Assembly: GCF_003856525.1 (NCBI RefSeq)
Contig: NZ_RJVQ01000006.1
Coordinates: forward strand, 124,001 to 188,000
DNA length: 64,000 nt
Direction of reading: 5' to 3'
DNA from: Vibrio viridaestus
GTDB lineage: Bacteria; Pseudomonadota; Gammaproteobacteria; Enterobacterales; Vibrionaceae
Shown here one piece after another: positions 23,849 to 33,437 of the stretch (position 1 is the stretch's first letter; the number at the start of each line of letters is the position of its first letter). Both the position numbers and the translations under genes were made by a program. The notes beneath the pieces are model-generated. The model made no database searches and had not been told where the DNA came from. It was given only the letters and a program-made list of their open reading frames with translations.

Positions 23849-25513
23849 TTAGGCTGCAATTAATAGCTCTTTTGCATTCGCTAATGTGGTCGCAGTAATC
23901 TCACTGCCACCCAGAAGACGTGCTAGTTCCTCTATTCTTTGCTCGGTATTCAGAGATAACATTTGTGTCTCTGTTTTACCTGCTTTGGTTTGTTTGGCGA
24001 CAAATAGCTGGTTATGACCACATCCCGCAACCTGTGGTAAGTGAGTCACACACAAGACTTGAGTTGATTCACCCAGTTTACGCAGCATTTTGCCGACCAC
24101 AGCTGCCGTCGGGCCGCTAATACCAACATCCACTTCATCAAAAATAAGGCTAGGCGTGTCTACTTTCTGGGCCGTTATGACCTGAATGGCCAGCGAGATT
24201 CGTGATAACTCACCACCTGATGCAACTTTGCTGATTGCCTGCAAGGGTTGTCCGGGGTTCGTTGAAACCAAAAAGTTGACTGAATCGCAACCAAGTGGAG
24301 AAGGGCGAGACTCATCGTATTCGATTTCGATAGAGAATTTCGCTTTCTCCATGCTGAGTTCATGCATACTTTGGCTGATTAGCTTGTCGAGTTCTTTAGC
24401 ATAGCGACAGCGAGATTTATGTAACTTATCAGCAAGTTTTTGGAAGTCATCGAATTTCGCCAGTACCAGCGCCTCGCGTTCCTGAATTTTTTCATCAGAA
24501 CAATCTAGCGTTTCAATTTGCGCGAGTAAGTCTTGATGATGTGCATAAAGTTCTTCTGGTTGAACGTAGTGCTTTCTTGCTAACGACATGACTTTTGAAT
24601 AGCGTTCTTCAATGTAGGCCATTTGTTCTGGATCGACATCAATACTGTCTAAATAGTTTTGCAGTTCGCTGTTTGTTTCTTCGAGCTGAATCATCGCTTC
24701 TGCAATCATTGAAGGTAGCGATGCTAATCTTTCGTCCAACTCTGATAGCTGAATTAGATGGTGATTAACCGTTTGCATGAGGCTAATCGCATTACATTCA
24801 TCATTTTCGTTGAGAAGATTAAGTGCCTGCTGGCAATGGGTTGCGAGTTCTCCACTATTGGACAAGCGCTTATGTTCTTGTTCCAATTCCGTAAATTCGT
24901 CTTCACCTAAAGCAAGTTCATTGAGCTCTTTTATTTGGTATTCAAGAAGCTGAAGTTGAGCTTGGTTCTGTTGACTATTTTCTTTTAATTGTGCCAACTC
25001 ATTTTTAGCATGGCGCCATTTCTGATAAGACTCGCGTACAGATTTTAGTAATGGCAGGTGGCCTGCATATTGATCCAACATGAGCATTTGATGCTCAGTT
25101 TTCATCAGTTGTTGGTGTGCATGTTGGCCGTGGATATTAATTAATAGCTGGCCTAATGATTTTAATTGAGACAAGGGCACCGGACTACCATTGATGAACG
25201 CACGAGAGCGTCCCTCTTTGTTGATGATACGGCGCAGAATGCATTCACGACCATCCAATAGTTCGTTGTCTTCTAACCAACGCGTAGCGTTAATATTGTT
25301 ATCCAGCGAAAATGCTGCACTAACATCTGTTTTCTCTTCTCCCTGGCGAACCATAGCGGCTTCAGCTCGACCGCCTAAGCAGAGGCTAAGTGCGTCAATC
25401 GCGATGGATTTACCCGCACCCGTTTCACCGGTAATTGTTGTCATTCCTTTTGACAGTTCTAACTGCAAAGATTTTACGATAGCAAAATTGTTTACACTTA
25501 AATGAGCCAGCAT
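23849..25513 (-). CDS. recN: DNA repair protein RecN
   Basis: RecN is an SMC-like ATPase induced by DNA damage that helps repair double-strand breaks. The 554-residue protein has Walker A GETGAGKS near residues 30-37 and long coiled-coil arms. The signature [12 protein letters not shown] is near 428-439 and Walker [14 protein letters not shown] near 456-468. Two LexA boxes lie 26-64 bases upstream of the ATG, so it should be a strongly SOS-controlled gene. The protein appears full length and ends in the usual [11 protein letters not shown] region. Confidence 0.96.
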   Translation of the reverse strand: MLAHLSVNNFAIVKSLQLELSKGMTTITGETGAGKSIAIDALSLCLGGRAEAAMVRQGEEKTDVSAAFSLDNNINATRWLEDNELLDGRECILRRIINKEGRSRAFINGSPVPLSQLKSLGQLLINIHGQHAHQQLMKTEHQMLMLDQYAGHLPLLKSVRESYQKWRHAKNELAQLKENSQQNQAQLQLLEYQIKELNELALGEDEFTELEQEHKRLSNSGELATHCQQALNLLNENDECNAISLMQTVNHHLIQLSELDERLASLPSMIAEAMIQLEETNSELQNYLDSIDVDPEQMAYIEERYSKVMSLARKHYVQPEELYAHHQDLLAQIETLDCSDEKIQEREALVLAKFDDFQKLADKLHKSRCRYAKELDKLISQSMHELSMEKAKFSIEIEYDESRPSPLGCDSVNFLVSTNPGQPLQAISKVASGGELSRISLAIQVITAQKVDTPSLIFDEVDVGISGPTAAVVGKMLRKLGESTQVLCVTHLPQVAGCGHNQLFVAKQTKAGKTETQMLSLNTEQRIEELARLLGGSEITATTLANAKELLIAA

Positions 25514-25539
25514 GAGAGTACCTGTATATTAAAACAATA

Positions 25540-25577
25540 CTGTATAAAGGCACAGTATATACTGTTTCTTTATACAG
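25540..25577 (-). promoter_or_regulatory. Two LexA (SOS) boxes upstream of recN
   Basis: Two perfect CTGT-N8-ACAG palindromes lie at 25540-25555 and 25562-25577, centres 22 bp apart. Each is extended by flanking TA bases. Tandem LexA boxes are also known for E. coli recN. Confidence 0.88.
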
Positions 25578-25632
25578 TAAAGTGGATTTCTCTCATTTAC
25601 TTTTTGATAATCAATTTTGTGATCTTATCCGC

Positions 25633-26517
25633 TTAAAACAGCTTATTTGCCCAACCTAACTTTTCCCTCAATACATGATAGTAACTGTAGTGCTCAGGGT
25701 GAATCAGATGCAGGGTATTAGGACTGCGATAGATATGGACTTCATCACCTGGAGAAACTGGGAGAGAGACTTGACCGTCGCAACTGACTTCCTGCATACC
25801 TCGGTTATGCGGTGGAATGATGAGCTTAATGTGTTTATTACTATCGACAACAAGTGGACGACAAGACAATGTGTGGGGAAACATTGGCACCAGAGAAATA
25901 GCGTTAAGGCTTGGGGACAGAATAGGGCCGCCGCCGGAAAGTGAATAAGCGGTTGAACCCGTAGGCGTTGATACGATTAATCCGTCAGAACGCTGGGAAA
26001 ATGAGAAGGTATTATCGATATACACTTCAAATTCAATCATGTGAGCGATTTGCCCCGGGTGGAGCACTGCCTCGTTAAGCGCAGCATTGTGGCTCTTAAT
26101 CTGACCATGACGATGAACTTCCGCCTCAAGCAAGAAGCGTTGTTCTTCAATGTAATTTCCAGCAAGCACTTTTGAGAGTGCTTCTTTAAAGTCTTCGGGA
26201 TTTAAATCGGTAAGAAAGCCAAGGTTACCACGGTTTACACCAATGACTTTTATATCAAATCGGGAAAGAACGCGTGCTGCGCCCAGCATGTTGCCGTCAC
26301 CACCGACGACAATCGCTAAATCGGCCTTACCACCGACATCGACGATTGAAGAAAAACTTTCTTTAGGAATATCGGTTAGGATACTGCTCAATCTATCATC
26401 GATTAAAATGGTATAGCCTTGTTCAGATAGCCACTGATAAAGGTCGACATGAGTTTGAATTGCTTTCTGATCACGGGGTTTACCTATGATGGCTATCACG
26501 TCGAAAGATTTTTTCAT
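25633..26517 (-). CDS. nadK: NAD kinase
   Basis: NadK makes NADP from NAD with ATP. The 294-residue protein has the phosphate-binding [12 protein letters not shown] motif near residues 72-83 and the [11 protein letters not shown] block. The second conserved region, [17 protein letters not shown], near 184-200 is also present, followed by [10 protein letters not shown]. This is the expected length and order for the enterobacterial/Vibrio enzyme. It is transcribed on the minus strand, toward recN, and is divergent from grpE. Confidence 0.96.
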   Translation of the reverse strand: MKKSFDVIAIIGKPRDQKAIQTHVDLYQWLSEQGYTILIDDRLSSILTDIPKESFSSIVDVGGKADLAIVVGGDGNMLGAARVLSRFDIKVIGVNRGNLGFLTDLNPEDFKEALSKVLAGNYIEEQRFLLEAEVHRHGQIKSHNAALNEAVLHPGQIAHMIEFEVYIDNTFSFSQRSDGLIVSTPTGSTAYSLSGGGPILSPSLNAISLVPMFPHTLSCRPLVVDSNKHIKLIIPPHNRGMQEVSCDGQVSLPVSPGDEVHIYRSPNTLHLIHPEHYSYYHVLREKLGWANKLF

Positions 26518-26538
26518 AATTTTTCCAGACTAATTGGG

Positions 26539-26567
26539 CTTGAATCAGAATTCATCATCCCCATAAT
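26539..26567 (+). promoter_or_regulatory. Sigma-32 (heat-shock) promoter of grpE
   Basis: A -35 CTTGAA (26539-26544), a 14-bp spacer and a -10 CCCCATAAT (from 26559) match the RpoH consensus almost exactly, about 95 bp upstream of the grpE ATG. Confidence 0.85.
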
Positions 26568-26662
26568 AAAGGCAAGTTATGCTTTTATGCGAATTTTTGT
26601 GTAACGAGTGTAAACCAAACTCACACATTTGTTACACCTGATCGTTAAACTCTGGAGATATC

Positions 26663-27280
26663 ATGAGCAACGAAGAAAACAAAGTTAAAGATGAAGAGCT
26701 TCAGCAAGATACAGTTGTGGAAGAAGTTGAAGCTGAGGCAGATGTTGTAGGTAGCGATGCTGATGTTGATTGGAATGAAGGTGAAGAACCAGAGCTAGAT
26801 GCTCAGGAAGCGAAGATAGCTCAGTTAGAAGCTGCTCTTCTTTCTAGTGAAGCAAAAGTAAAAGATCAGCAGGAATCAGTCCTTCGCGCAAAAGCCGAAG
26901 TTGAGAACATGCGCCGTCGTACAGAACAGGAAATCGACAAAGCGCGTAAATATGCATTGGGTCGTTTTGCTGAAGAGCTTCTTCCTGTCATTGATAACCT
27001 AGAACGTGCAATTCAAGCCGCAGATCCTGAAAACGAAGTGATTAAGCCAATCCTTGAAGGCGTTGAAATGACGCATAAATCTTTCGTTGATACGATTGCT
27101 AAATTTGGTCTTAAAGAAATCAATCCAGAAGGCGAAACGTTCAATCCAGAATTCCATCAGGCGATGTCGATTCAGGAAAGCCCAGATCACGAATCTAATA
27201 CGGTTATGTTTGTGATGCAGAAAGGCTATGAGCTGAATGGTCGTGTACTTCGCCCTGCTATGGTTATGGTTGCTAAGTAA
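26663..27280 (+). CDS. grpE: Nucleotide exchange factor GrpE
   Basis: GrpE releases ADP from DnaK and so drives the Hsp70 cycle. The 205-residue protein has an acidic, disordered N-terminus of about 45 residues and a long coiled-coil helix ([20 protein letters not shown]). The conserved segment [20 protein letters not shown] comes next, and the C-terminal beta-wing ends [19 protein letters not shown] ribosome site precedes the ATG, and the promoter is a heat-shock one. In V. cholerae dnaK follows directly, as I recall it; here 10.5 kb of transport genes lie between. Confidence 0.97.
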   Translation: MSNEENKVKDEELQQDTVVEEVEAEADVVGSDADVDWNEGEEPELDAQEAKIAQLEAALLSSEAKVKDQQESVLRAKAEVENMRRRTEQEIDKARKYALGRFAEELLPVIDNLERAIQAADPENEVIKPILEGVEMTHKSFVDTIAKFGLKEINPEGETFNPEFHQAMSIQESPDHESNTVMFVMQKGYELNGRVLRPAMVMVAK

Positions 27281-27299
27281 TCAAACAGCACATCAATAT

Positions 27300-27326
27300 A
27301 AAAGCGGCGTAATGCCGCTTTTTTGT
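27300..27326 (+). terminator. grpE terminator
   Basis: AAAGCGGC (27301-27308) pairs with GCCGCTTT (27314-27321) around a 5-nt loop, with a run of T after the stem. Confidence 0.85.
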
Positions 27327-27364
27327 TAACGCTAGTGTTTCGTTATAGTATCCGCAGAGACGAC

Positions 27365-29437
27365 TTACATTCTGTATGTCGCACTAATTCCGAACGTTCG
27401 TGTTTGTCCCACTGCAGCTCGGCTACTACGACTATTACTGTTGTTGTATAGGATAATATCTTCGTCTGTTAAGTTGGTAACATAGCCATCAATGGTAAAG
27501 TCACCAATCACATACTGAATCCGCGCGTTCGCAGTCGTGTAATCTCCAGCCTTATACTCAGACGTGTTTGAAAGATCAGAGTAATACTCACCGACATAAG
27601 TAATATCAGCGCCAAACGACAGATCATTACCAATATACTGGGTGAATCCGGCAGAAAGGTTAGTGTTAGGTGCACTTGGTAGTTCATTACCTTTGTCTGA
27701 CGTGTCGTCGCTATCCACTTTTGAGTTTAGTAAGCCAATGGATGCGTTTAATTTCAGATCACTTGTTGCCCAAAGGTTACCTTCCAGTTCTAGCCCATAT
27801 GTGTGTGCCGAATCGATATTTTCGATGTATTCCGAATTAACAAAAGCCTGATATCCCGAGTAGTCGTTGTAAAACAGATTAGCTGATACGTCGGCATTCT
27901 CAGTTACTTGACTCTTGATACCCGTTTCGTAAGCAATCACGGTTTCTTTTTCGTAGTAATAATATTCGTAGGTAGTCCAGTTTAGTGCGCCACCGCCGCC
28001 GTTATAGCCTTTTTGTATTGTTCCGCTGACGGTTGTTTTTGGTGACAGTGCATAGGAAATACCGACTTTAGGTAAGAAATTTGTGTGGCTGGTATCTTGA
28101 TCTAGCGTTGTGCTGCCATAGGCAAGGAGGTAGCGATCGGCATCTTCATTTTCAACTCGGCCGCCTGCTGTTAAAGTCAATCTATCTGTCACTTTGTAGT
28201 TAGCTTCACCAAATAGGGCTGACGTTATGATTGTGTCATTGCCGTCCATTGTTGATTTATTATCGACGTCGATAGAACTCTTGTTGTGAGCAAAGTAAAT
28301 GCCCGCAATGCCAGACCACACGCTGTTCGTATCATTGAATAGCAGTCGGTCTTCTAAAGCCCAGTTTTCTTTTTTAGAGCTAACAGGGAAAGCAAGAGGG
28401 TATTGTTCAAACGCAACGTCAGTGGATAGATAACTCAGGTTAAAGTGGTTAGTTAGCCCTGAATCTATTTCGTATGAGATATCCGTTGCAATAGAGTCTA
28501 TCGTTGAGTCTTGTAAGCGAGTGTTACTTCTGTTGACTGAATCGAGTGTCAATGTCTCGCTAGCATAGTTGTCATCAACATCATTTGCCCAATTGAGGTA
28601 CTCACCGTCATAAGTGTTGTGATTTAGCGTTAATTTGGCGGATAGATTGGGGTTGCTTGCTGGCTCCCAAAGTAATTTTGCCCGAATATTCGCGTTCTTA
28701 GACTCTTCAACATCAGGGCTGGTATCGAGTTCATCATCCGCCTGAGCATAGTTCATCCACCCATCGCCTTTAGAGCCGTCAATTGCAATTCTGAAGGCAA
28801 GCTCATCATCAATGATCGGAGCGTTAATCATGACAGCAAGGTTGTTTTTAATATTACCGTTCTCATAATTATCAAGACCCGCTCTTGCAGCAGCTTCCCA
28901 TTTGAATGTGGGATCGTTAGTCGTGACGACTAATGCACCACCTATTGAATTTGTGCCTTGTACTGTGGATTGTGGCCCCCTTAGCACTTCGACTTGATTG
29001 CTGTCCCATAACTTTGAAGGAGTGAATCCATATCCGGACCAGACTTGTGACACGCCATCTACTATAGTGGATATGCGAGCTCGACCACCCGTAATATAAG
29101 CGTATCCCCCCGTAGAGGCTCCCGTACCGTTTATGCCTCGAATCGAAATGGCACCAAATCCTTCAGTGATGACATTCGGTGCGCTAGTGGCAACATCATT
29201 GACATTTTTTAACTCGCCATTTTCATATTCGTCAGCTGTGATTACAGTAACGGCGCTCGCAGTATCTTTTAGGCTTTTATCGCTCTTTTCACCTGTGACG
29301 GTAATGGTATCTAGCGATTGTTTTTCTGCAGCACTGATCGAAAAAGAAGTAAACAGTGGGGTAGTGCTGAGTGTGGCGGCAATACAAATTGATAAGTAGC
29401 GCTTCACTGGAAGCCCTACTGACTGAGCTGAATTCAT
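27365..29437 (-). CDS. TonB-dependent outer membrane siderophore receptor
   Basis: This receptor of about 690 residues imports a ferric chelate across the outer membrane. From the ATG at 29437 (AAGGA upstream) it has a long signal peptide ending near SISAAEK and then the TonB box DTITVTG. The plug domain (DNQVEVLRGPQSTVQGTNSIGGAL in pieces) follows, then a beta-barrel ending in the aromatic RTFGISATYRM. An earlier in-frame ATG at 29464 lacks a ribosome site. It lies 83 bases after fepC on the same strand, and a Fur box occupies the gap. The ligand is uncertain. The FepBDGC-type transporter argues for a catechol siderophore, but this receptor is not an obvious FepA. Confidence 0.85.
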   Translation of the reverse strand: MNSAQSVGLPVKRYLSICIAATLSTTPLFTSFSISAAEKQSLDTITVTGEKSDKSLKDTASAVTVITADEYENGELKNVNDVATSAPNVITEGFGAISIRGINGTGASTGGYAYITGGRARISTIVDGVSQVWSGYGFTPSKLWDSNQVEVLRGPQSTVQGTNSIGGALVVTTNDPTFKWEAAARAGLDNYENGNIKNNLAVMINAPIIDDELAFRIAIDGSKGDGWMNYAQADDELDTSPDVEESKNANIRAKLLWEPASNPNLSAKLTLNHNTYDGEYLNWANDVDDNYASETLTLDSVNRSNTRLQDSTIDSIATDISYEIDSGLTNHFNLSYLSTDVAFEQYPLAFPVSSKKENWALEDRLLFNDTNSVWSGIAGIYFAHNKSSIDVDNKSTMDGNDTIITSALFGEANYKVTDRLTLTAGGRVENEDADRYLLAYGSTTLDQDTSHTNFLPKVGISYALSPKTTVSGTIQKGYNGGGGALNWTTYEYYYYEKETVIAYETGIKSQVTENADVSANLFYNDYSGYQAFVNSEYIENIDSAHTYGLELEGNLWATSDLKLNASIGLLNSKVDSDDTSDKGNELPSAPNTNLSAGFTQYIGNDLSFGADITYVGEYYSDLSNTSEYKAGDYTTANARIQYVIGDFTIDGYVTNLTDEDIILYNNSNSRSSRAAVGQTRTFGISATYRM

Positions 29438-29481
29438 AAACGGTATCCTTGTCATTAAAAACATAAGATACTAATATTAAC

Positions 29482-29500
29482 AATAATGATAATTATTCTC
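29482..29500 (-). promoter_or_regulatory. Fur box upstream of the TonB-dependent receptor
   Basis: AATAATGATAATTATTCTC matches the 19-bp Fur consensus closely (15-16 positions). It lies 45 bases before the receptor start, so the receptor has its own iron-repressed promoter. Confidence 0.8.
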
Positions 29501-29519
29501 AATATCATTTATTTTGAGT

Positions 29520-30308
29520 TTATTCAAATGGAACAATCATCGGAGTTGATGTCACTGGGTCATCAATTATTTTGCTCTTAATTCCAAACACTTGTTCTAT
29601 AAGTTGTTCATTGATAATGGTGTTGGGTGTCCCTGTTTCTATTATCTCACCTTGTTTTACAACAACGAGATAATCTGCATATCGGCAGGCTTGGTTAATA
29701 TCATGCAGTACAGTGATAACGGTTTTTTGTTGTTCAATGACTAATTGTCTGCATAAGCGCAGGACATCAATTTGATGGGCAATATCTAGAAAAGTGGTGG
29801 GCTCATCGAGAAAGATTATCGGCGTCTGTTGGGCTAGAATAGTCGCTATCCACACTCGTTGTGCTTGACCGCCAGAGAGCTGAGTGACAGGTTTATCTGC
29901 TAAATCCGTCACGTTAGTTGCTTCCATCGCTTTCATGACCGCATCTTCATCCTCATGTGACCATTGATGAAAAATACTTTGATGTGGGTATCTACCACGG
30001 GAGACGAGATCTCGGACTCGAATATGATCTGGAGTTTGAACGGATTGTGGCAGAAGGGATATCTGTCTTGCTATTTCTTTATTTGAATACGTTTTGAGCG
30101 GTTTATTATCTAACGTGACTTGTCCGTTTATAGGAGAGGTGAGTCGGCATAAGGTATTTAATAGCGTAGATTTACCGCATCCATTGGGACCAATAATCAC
30201 CGTCATCTGCTTATCTGGAATGGTGACATCAAGGTTTTTGCTTATAGGGATATTATCGTAACCTAAAACGATATTTTCACCATGTAGTCTGAATTTTAAG
30301 TGACCCAT
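29520..30308 (-). CDS. fepC: FepC-like ferric siderophore ABC transporter ATPase
   Basis: This ATPase of about 262 residues closely resembles E. coli FepC of the ferric enterobactin importer. It has Walker A GPNGCGKSTLL, then the SRGRYPHQSIF block, signature LSGGQAQRVWIA, Walker B IIFLDEPTTFLDI and the H-loop VLHDINQACRYA. The tail IIDDPVTSTPMIVP also mirrors FepC. I place the start at the ATG at 30308 because GAGG lies about 12 bases upstream. A coupled ATG at 30326 that overlaps the fepG stop is the alternative. The longer upstream frame is fepG sequence. Confidence 0.9.
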   Translation of the reverse strand: MGHLKFRLHGENIVLGYDNIPISKNLDVTIPDKQMTVIIGPNGCGKSTLLNTLCRLTSPINGQVTLDNKPLKTYSNKEIARQISLLPQSVQTPDHIRVRDLVSRGRYPHQSIFHQWSHEDEDAVMKAMEATNVTDLADKPVTQLSGGQAQRVWIATILAQQTPIIFLDEPTTFLDIAHQIDVLRLCRQLVIEQQKTVITVLHDINQACRYADYLVVVKQGEIIETGTPNTIINEQLIEQVFGIKSKIIDDPVTSTPMIVPFE

Positions 30309-30325
30309 TTTGTATTTTATCCTCA

Positions 30326-31357
30326 TTAATTGTTTGATTTGATGAGTATCCAGAGGAGATAACATCCTCCGAGTAATCCGGTCACTTGACCAATAGGAAG
30401 TATTAAATTGAACGGGGACAATTGGGATATAACATCGGCAGAAGTCAACAATATGGCTCCACACAAAGCGCTTCCTAAAATTGGAAGTACTGAGCCTGTT
30501 AAGCTAGAAAATAATCTAGGCGCGGCGAGAGCAATGAATGCGATCGGCCCAGCGGAGGCCGTTGCAATCGCGGTAAGAATTACGGCAAAGAGCAGACTTA
30601 CCTTGCGAACCGTTTCTACAGATATTCCCACTTGCTGCGAATAGGCATCTCCCATTTCTATCATTCTTAATGGGCGAGCTAGAAAACTGATAATTGGGGC
30701 TATGACGATGAATACAATGAATATTGGAAGTGCATGTTGCCAGGTTCTCGCACTTAATGAGCCCGCAAGCCAAAGGTTGGCCGTTATGGCTAAATCCAGA
30801 TCGCCTTTAACAAGCAGTAACCCATTCACCGCCATTAAGATAGCACTCATGCCCACACCTGAGAGTATAAGGGCGTAACTGCTGGTTTTATTAAATTGTC
30901 GCGACAGGATTAGGACTACATAGGCAGTAGTGAGGCCTCCTAAGATAGAGCTAAGCATTATCGTCGTTTGCGAAGCCGAAAAATAAATTATAGAAATTAA
31001 TGCGCCGCTTGCTGAGCCAGTTGTAAACCCAATGATATCAGGAGAGCCGAGCGTATTTCTCGAGATGGATTGAAAGACAGCTCCGGCAACGCCAAGAGAA
31101 GCACCCACAAATATCGCGGTGATAAGCCTCGGGAGTCTGACATTCCAAATTGTTAGCTCATGGAGTGGTTGATGTGAGCTCAGTATTAGAGCCGAATAAA
31201 TCTCATGTAGAGATAGGGGAATCGTTCCCAGCGAGAGAATGTATAAGCTTAAAGCACACAAGACGGCGATTAGAACAATGAATAGCGCTATTTCTTGCGG
31301 TGACCATAACCATGAAAACTGGTGCCAACGGAATACTTTCTGCGACATTTCTCTCAT
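30326..31357 (-). CDS. fepG: FepG-like siderophore ABC transporter permease
   Basis: This hydrophobic 343-residue protein of the FecCD/BtuC permease family has about nine to ten membrane helices. It carries the family blocks LPRLITAIFVGASLGVAGA near the N-terminus and GPIAFIALAAPRLF near the coupling region. With its upstream partner it forms the inner-membrane channel for the ferric siderophore. Its ATG overlaps the stop of the upstream permease gene by four bases (ATGA). Position and order (B-D-G-C) follow the fep and vct operons. Confidence 0.88.
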   Translation of the reverse strand: MREMSQKVFRWHQFSWLWSPQEIALFIVLIAVLCALSLYILSLGTIPLSLHEIYSALILSSHQPLHELTIWNVRLPRLITAIFVGASLGVAGAVFQSISRNTLGSPDIIGFTTGSASGALISIIYFSASQTTIMLSSILGGLTTAYVVLILSRQFNKTSSYALILSGVGMSAILMAVNGLLLVKGDLDLAITANLWLAGSLSARTWQHALPIFIVFIVIAPIISFLARPLRMIEMGDAYSQQVGISVETVRKVSLLFAVILTAIATASAGPIAFIALAAPRLFSSLTGSVLPILGSALCGAILLTSADVISQLSPFNLILPIGQVTGLLGGCYLLWILIKSNN

Positions 31358-32397
31358 AACTTCATCATCCTATGGCGTTTGATCAGATAGAGGAAAAAAG
31401 GCCCGCCAATCAGAGAAGACATGATTCCAGCGCTAATTTCACCCGGAAAACCGATTACCTTTCCTGATATATCCGCCACGATAAAGAGTAACGCAGCGAA
31501 CATAGCTGAATAGGGCAATATGAGACGATAGTCAGGACCAACTATCATTCGTGCTATGTGAGGGGCGGATAAGCCAATAAAAGCGATTGGACCAACGGCA
31601 GCGGTGGTTAATCCAGACAAGCTAATAATCGCGAGAGATATCAGGAAAGAGATGAATTGAATGTTTACCCCCATGCTCTTAGCCATGTTTTCACCCAAAG
31701 AAAGAATATTGAGTTTCGCTGATAGAGGGATACAAAGACATAATATGATGGTTATTCCAGCAGCAGTAGGATAGAGAATTGGCCACCCTCTACCCTGAAG
31801 AGAGCCTATCGTCCAATGACGAAACTGGTCGAATATCGTATCTTCGCTATTAATTATGACAATATGAGTCATGGAAAGCAGAAGAATAGAAAGAGCGGCT
31901 CCCGTCAAAACCAATTTAATCGAATCAAATTGAGGGGCTTTTCCTCTGTTAGCAAGGAAGGAAATGACCAATCCAGTGACGCCTGCTCCTATAAGTCCGA
32001 ACCAGAGATATTCGGATAGTTGGTGCATACCCAAAAACGCGATAGCAAAGACTACGCCTGTGGTTGCTCCTGCCTGAACCCCGAGGATACCCGGGTCTGC
32101 CAGAGGGTTTCGTGTTAGCGCTTGAGTTAGGGCTCCGGATACACCCAGTGCTAATCCTATGAATATTGCAAGTATCGCTCTTGGTAAACGTAGATAATGC
32201 ACCAATAAATGTTGACTATTGGTTGTGTCCAAATGGAAGAATGCTTCCCAAGCTGTACTTACGGGGATATCACGGGACCCAACAAAAATATTTAGAATAG
32301 CAAGCATAACGATCAGTAAGGCTAACCCGAGAAGATAAAGTGGGTGACGAGTTCTTCTCGGTTGATAGGTGATCTTGTGACTGAATTCGAAAAGCAT
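31354..32397 (-). CDS. fepD: FepD-like siderophore ABC transporter permease
   Basis: This 347-residue permease of the FecCD family is the second half of the inner-membrane pore. It has the blocks LPRAILAIFIGLALGVSGAL, then GPIAFIGLSAPHIARMIVG near 260-278 and several strongly hydrophobic helices. It starts three bases after the gene for the binding protein and overlaps the next permease by four bases, so the operon is tightly coupled. It resembles FepD/VctD more than vitamin B12 or haem permeases, mainly because of its FepB- and FepC-like neighbours. Confidence 0.88.
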   Translation of the reverse strand: MLFEFSHKITYQPRRTRHPLYLLGLALLIVMLAILNIFVGSRDIPVSTAWEAFFHLDTTNSQHLLVHYLRLPRAILAIFIGLALGVSGALTQALTRNPLADPGILGVQAGATTGVVFAIAFLGMHQLSEYLWFGLIGAGVTGLVISFLANRGKAPQFDSIKLVLTGAALSILLLSMTHIVIINSEDTIFDQFRHWTIGSLQGRGWPILYPTAAGITIILCLCIPLSAKLNILSLGENMAKSMGVNIQFISFLISLAIISLSGLTTAAVGPIAFIGLSAPHIARMIVGPDYRLILPYSAMFAALLFIVADISGKVIGFPGEISAGIMSSLIGGPFFLYLIKRHRMMKL

Positions 32398-32400
32398 AAT

Positions 32401-33351
32401 TTAGTTATCACTTGAGCTAAAGTGTGCCTTTACTCCCGCGATGATTTCGAGGGCGCTGTAATAATCGATACGAAAAGAATTTTTCCCCAATCCGTAAACC
32501 CGTCTTGATTTGACTGAAGGCACATTTTGTAAAATTGGGTCAGCGATAAAATCCTGCGCTAAAGAGTCATCTGCGCTGAGGAGAAAGGTTGTTCTCGATT
32601 TAAGCTGAGACAGGTTTTCATAGTGGCTCCAAACAAAATTGTTGCGGTTTGTCGCGGTGTCGTTCCACTCAGGATTCGGTGACTCAATAGTAAATCCAAG
32701 AGAAGTCAGTAATTTTCCATGAGCGCTATCAGGCGTTGCTATTGGGTTTGCCATACCTGGTCCATGATAACTTATAATATTGGCCATCCCTTGTGGTAGC
32801 TTAGTGGACGAGCGTACTTGGGCTATATCTTGATTAAATTGGTCTATTTTTTTCTTAACTTGCTCCTCAATTCCTAATGCATAGCCGAGTTTTGTTGCTA
32901 ACTCTTGCCAACTCATACTGCCGTAATCGACGACTATTGTTGGTGCTATTTGCTGTAGTTGATTTATTTGATCAAGAGCGGAATCAGCACCGCTAAGGGA
33001 AACAATGATGAGATCTGGTTGAATCGCCATCGCCTGTTCAATATCGACACTTCCTGCCGGCCAAAGAGGCATAACTTCGCGTTGCTGAGCGACTTCTTTC
33101 CATTGTTCAAAAAAATGGCCGTAAGTGGTTGTGGCACTTGCAATCACTGGTGCATTAATCGCTAAAAGTGTTCCCGTTACCGTTACCGAAGTTGATAAAA
33201 CGCGAGTTGGCTTTGCGTTGATTGTTGTAAACGTGCTATCTGAATTTTCAAAGCGCCTCGGCCAGTTATCAACATCACTAGCGTACGCTGTTGAAATCAG
33301 GTTACAGGTCAACAAAAGTATCCCCAATGCACAAATAATATTGCGAATCAT
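32401..33351 (-). CDS. fepB: FepB-like periplasmic ferric siderophore-binding protein
   Basis: This protein of about 316 residues is recognisably FepB-like: KPTRVLSTSVTVTGTLLAIN, then APVIASATTTYG and PDLIIVSLSGADSALDQ. YGLGKNSFRIDYYSA follows near the C-terminus, all close to the E. coli protein. The signal peptide ends near STAYASD. The ATG at 33351 has GAG eight bases upstream, and the ATG at 33363 is a weaker alternative. The protein delivers ferric catecholate siderophore to the inner-membrane permease. The region upstream (33350-33420) contains A+T-rich, Fur-like sequence shared with the divergent monooxygenase gene. Confidence 0.88.
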   Translation of the reverse strand: MIRNIICALGILLLTCNLISTAYASDVDNWPRRFENSDSTFTTINAKPTRVLSTSVTVTGTLLAINAPVIASATTTYGHFFEQWKEVAQQREVMPLWPAGSVDIEQAMAIQPDLIIVSLSGADSALDQINQLQQIAPTIVVDYGSMSWQELATKLGYALGIEEQVKKKIDQFNQDIAQVRSSTKLPQGMANIISYHGPGMANPIATPDSAHGKLLTSLGFTIESPNPEWNDTATNRNNFVWSHYENLSQLKSRTTFLLSADDSLAQDFIADPILQNVPSVKSRRVYGLGKNSFRIDYYSALEIIAGVKAHFSSSDN

Positions 33352-33437
33352 TGCTATTCTCATTATAAAATAAAAACGATTGTAACGTATTTGGTGAATT
33401 ATTCATCAAATGATTAATGATTTTATGGGGTATTCAT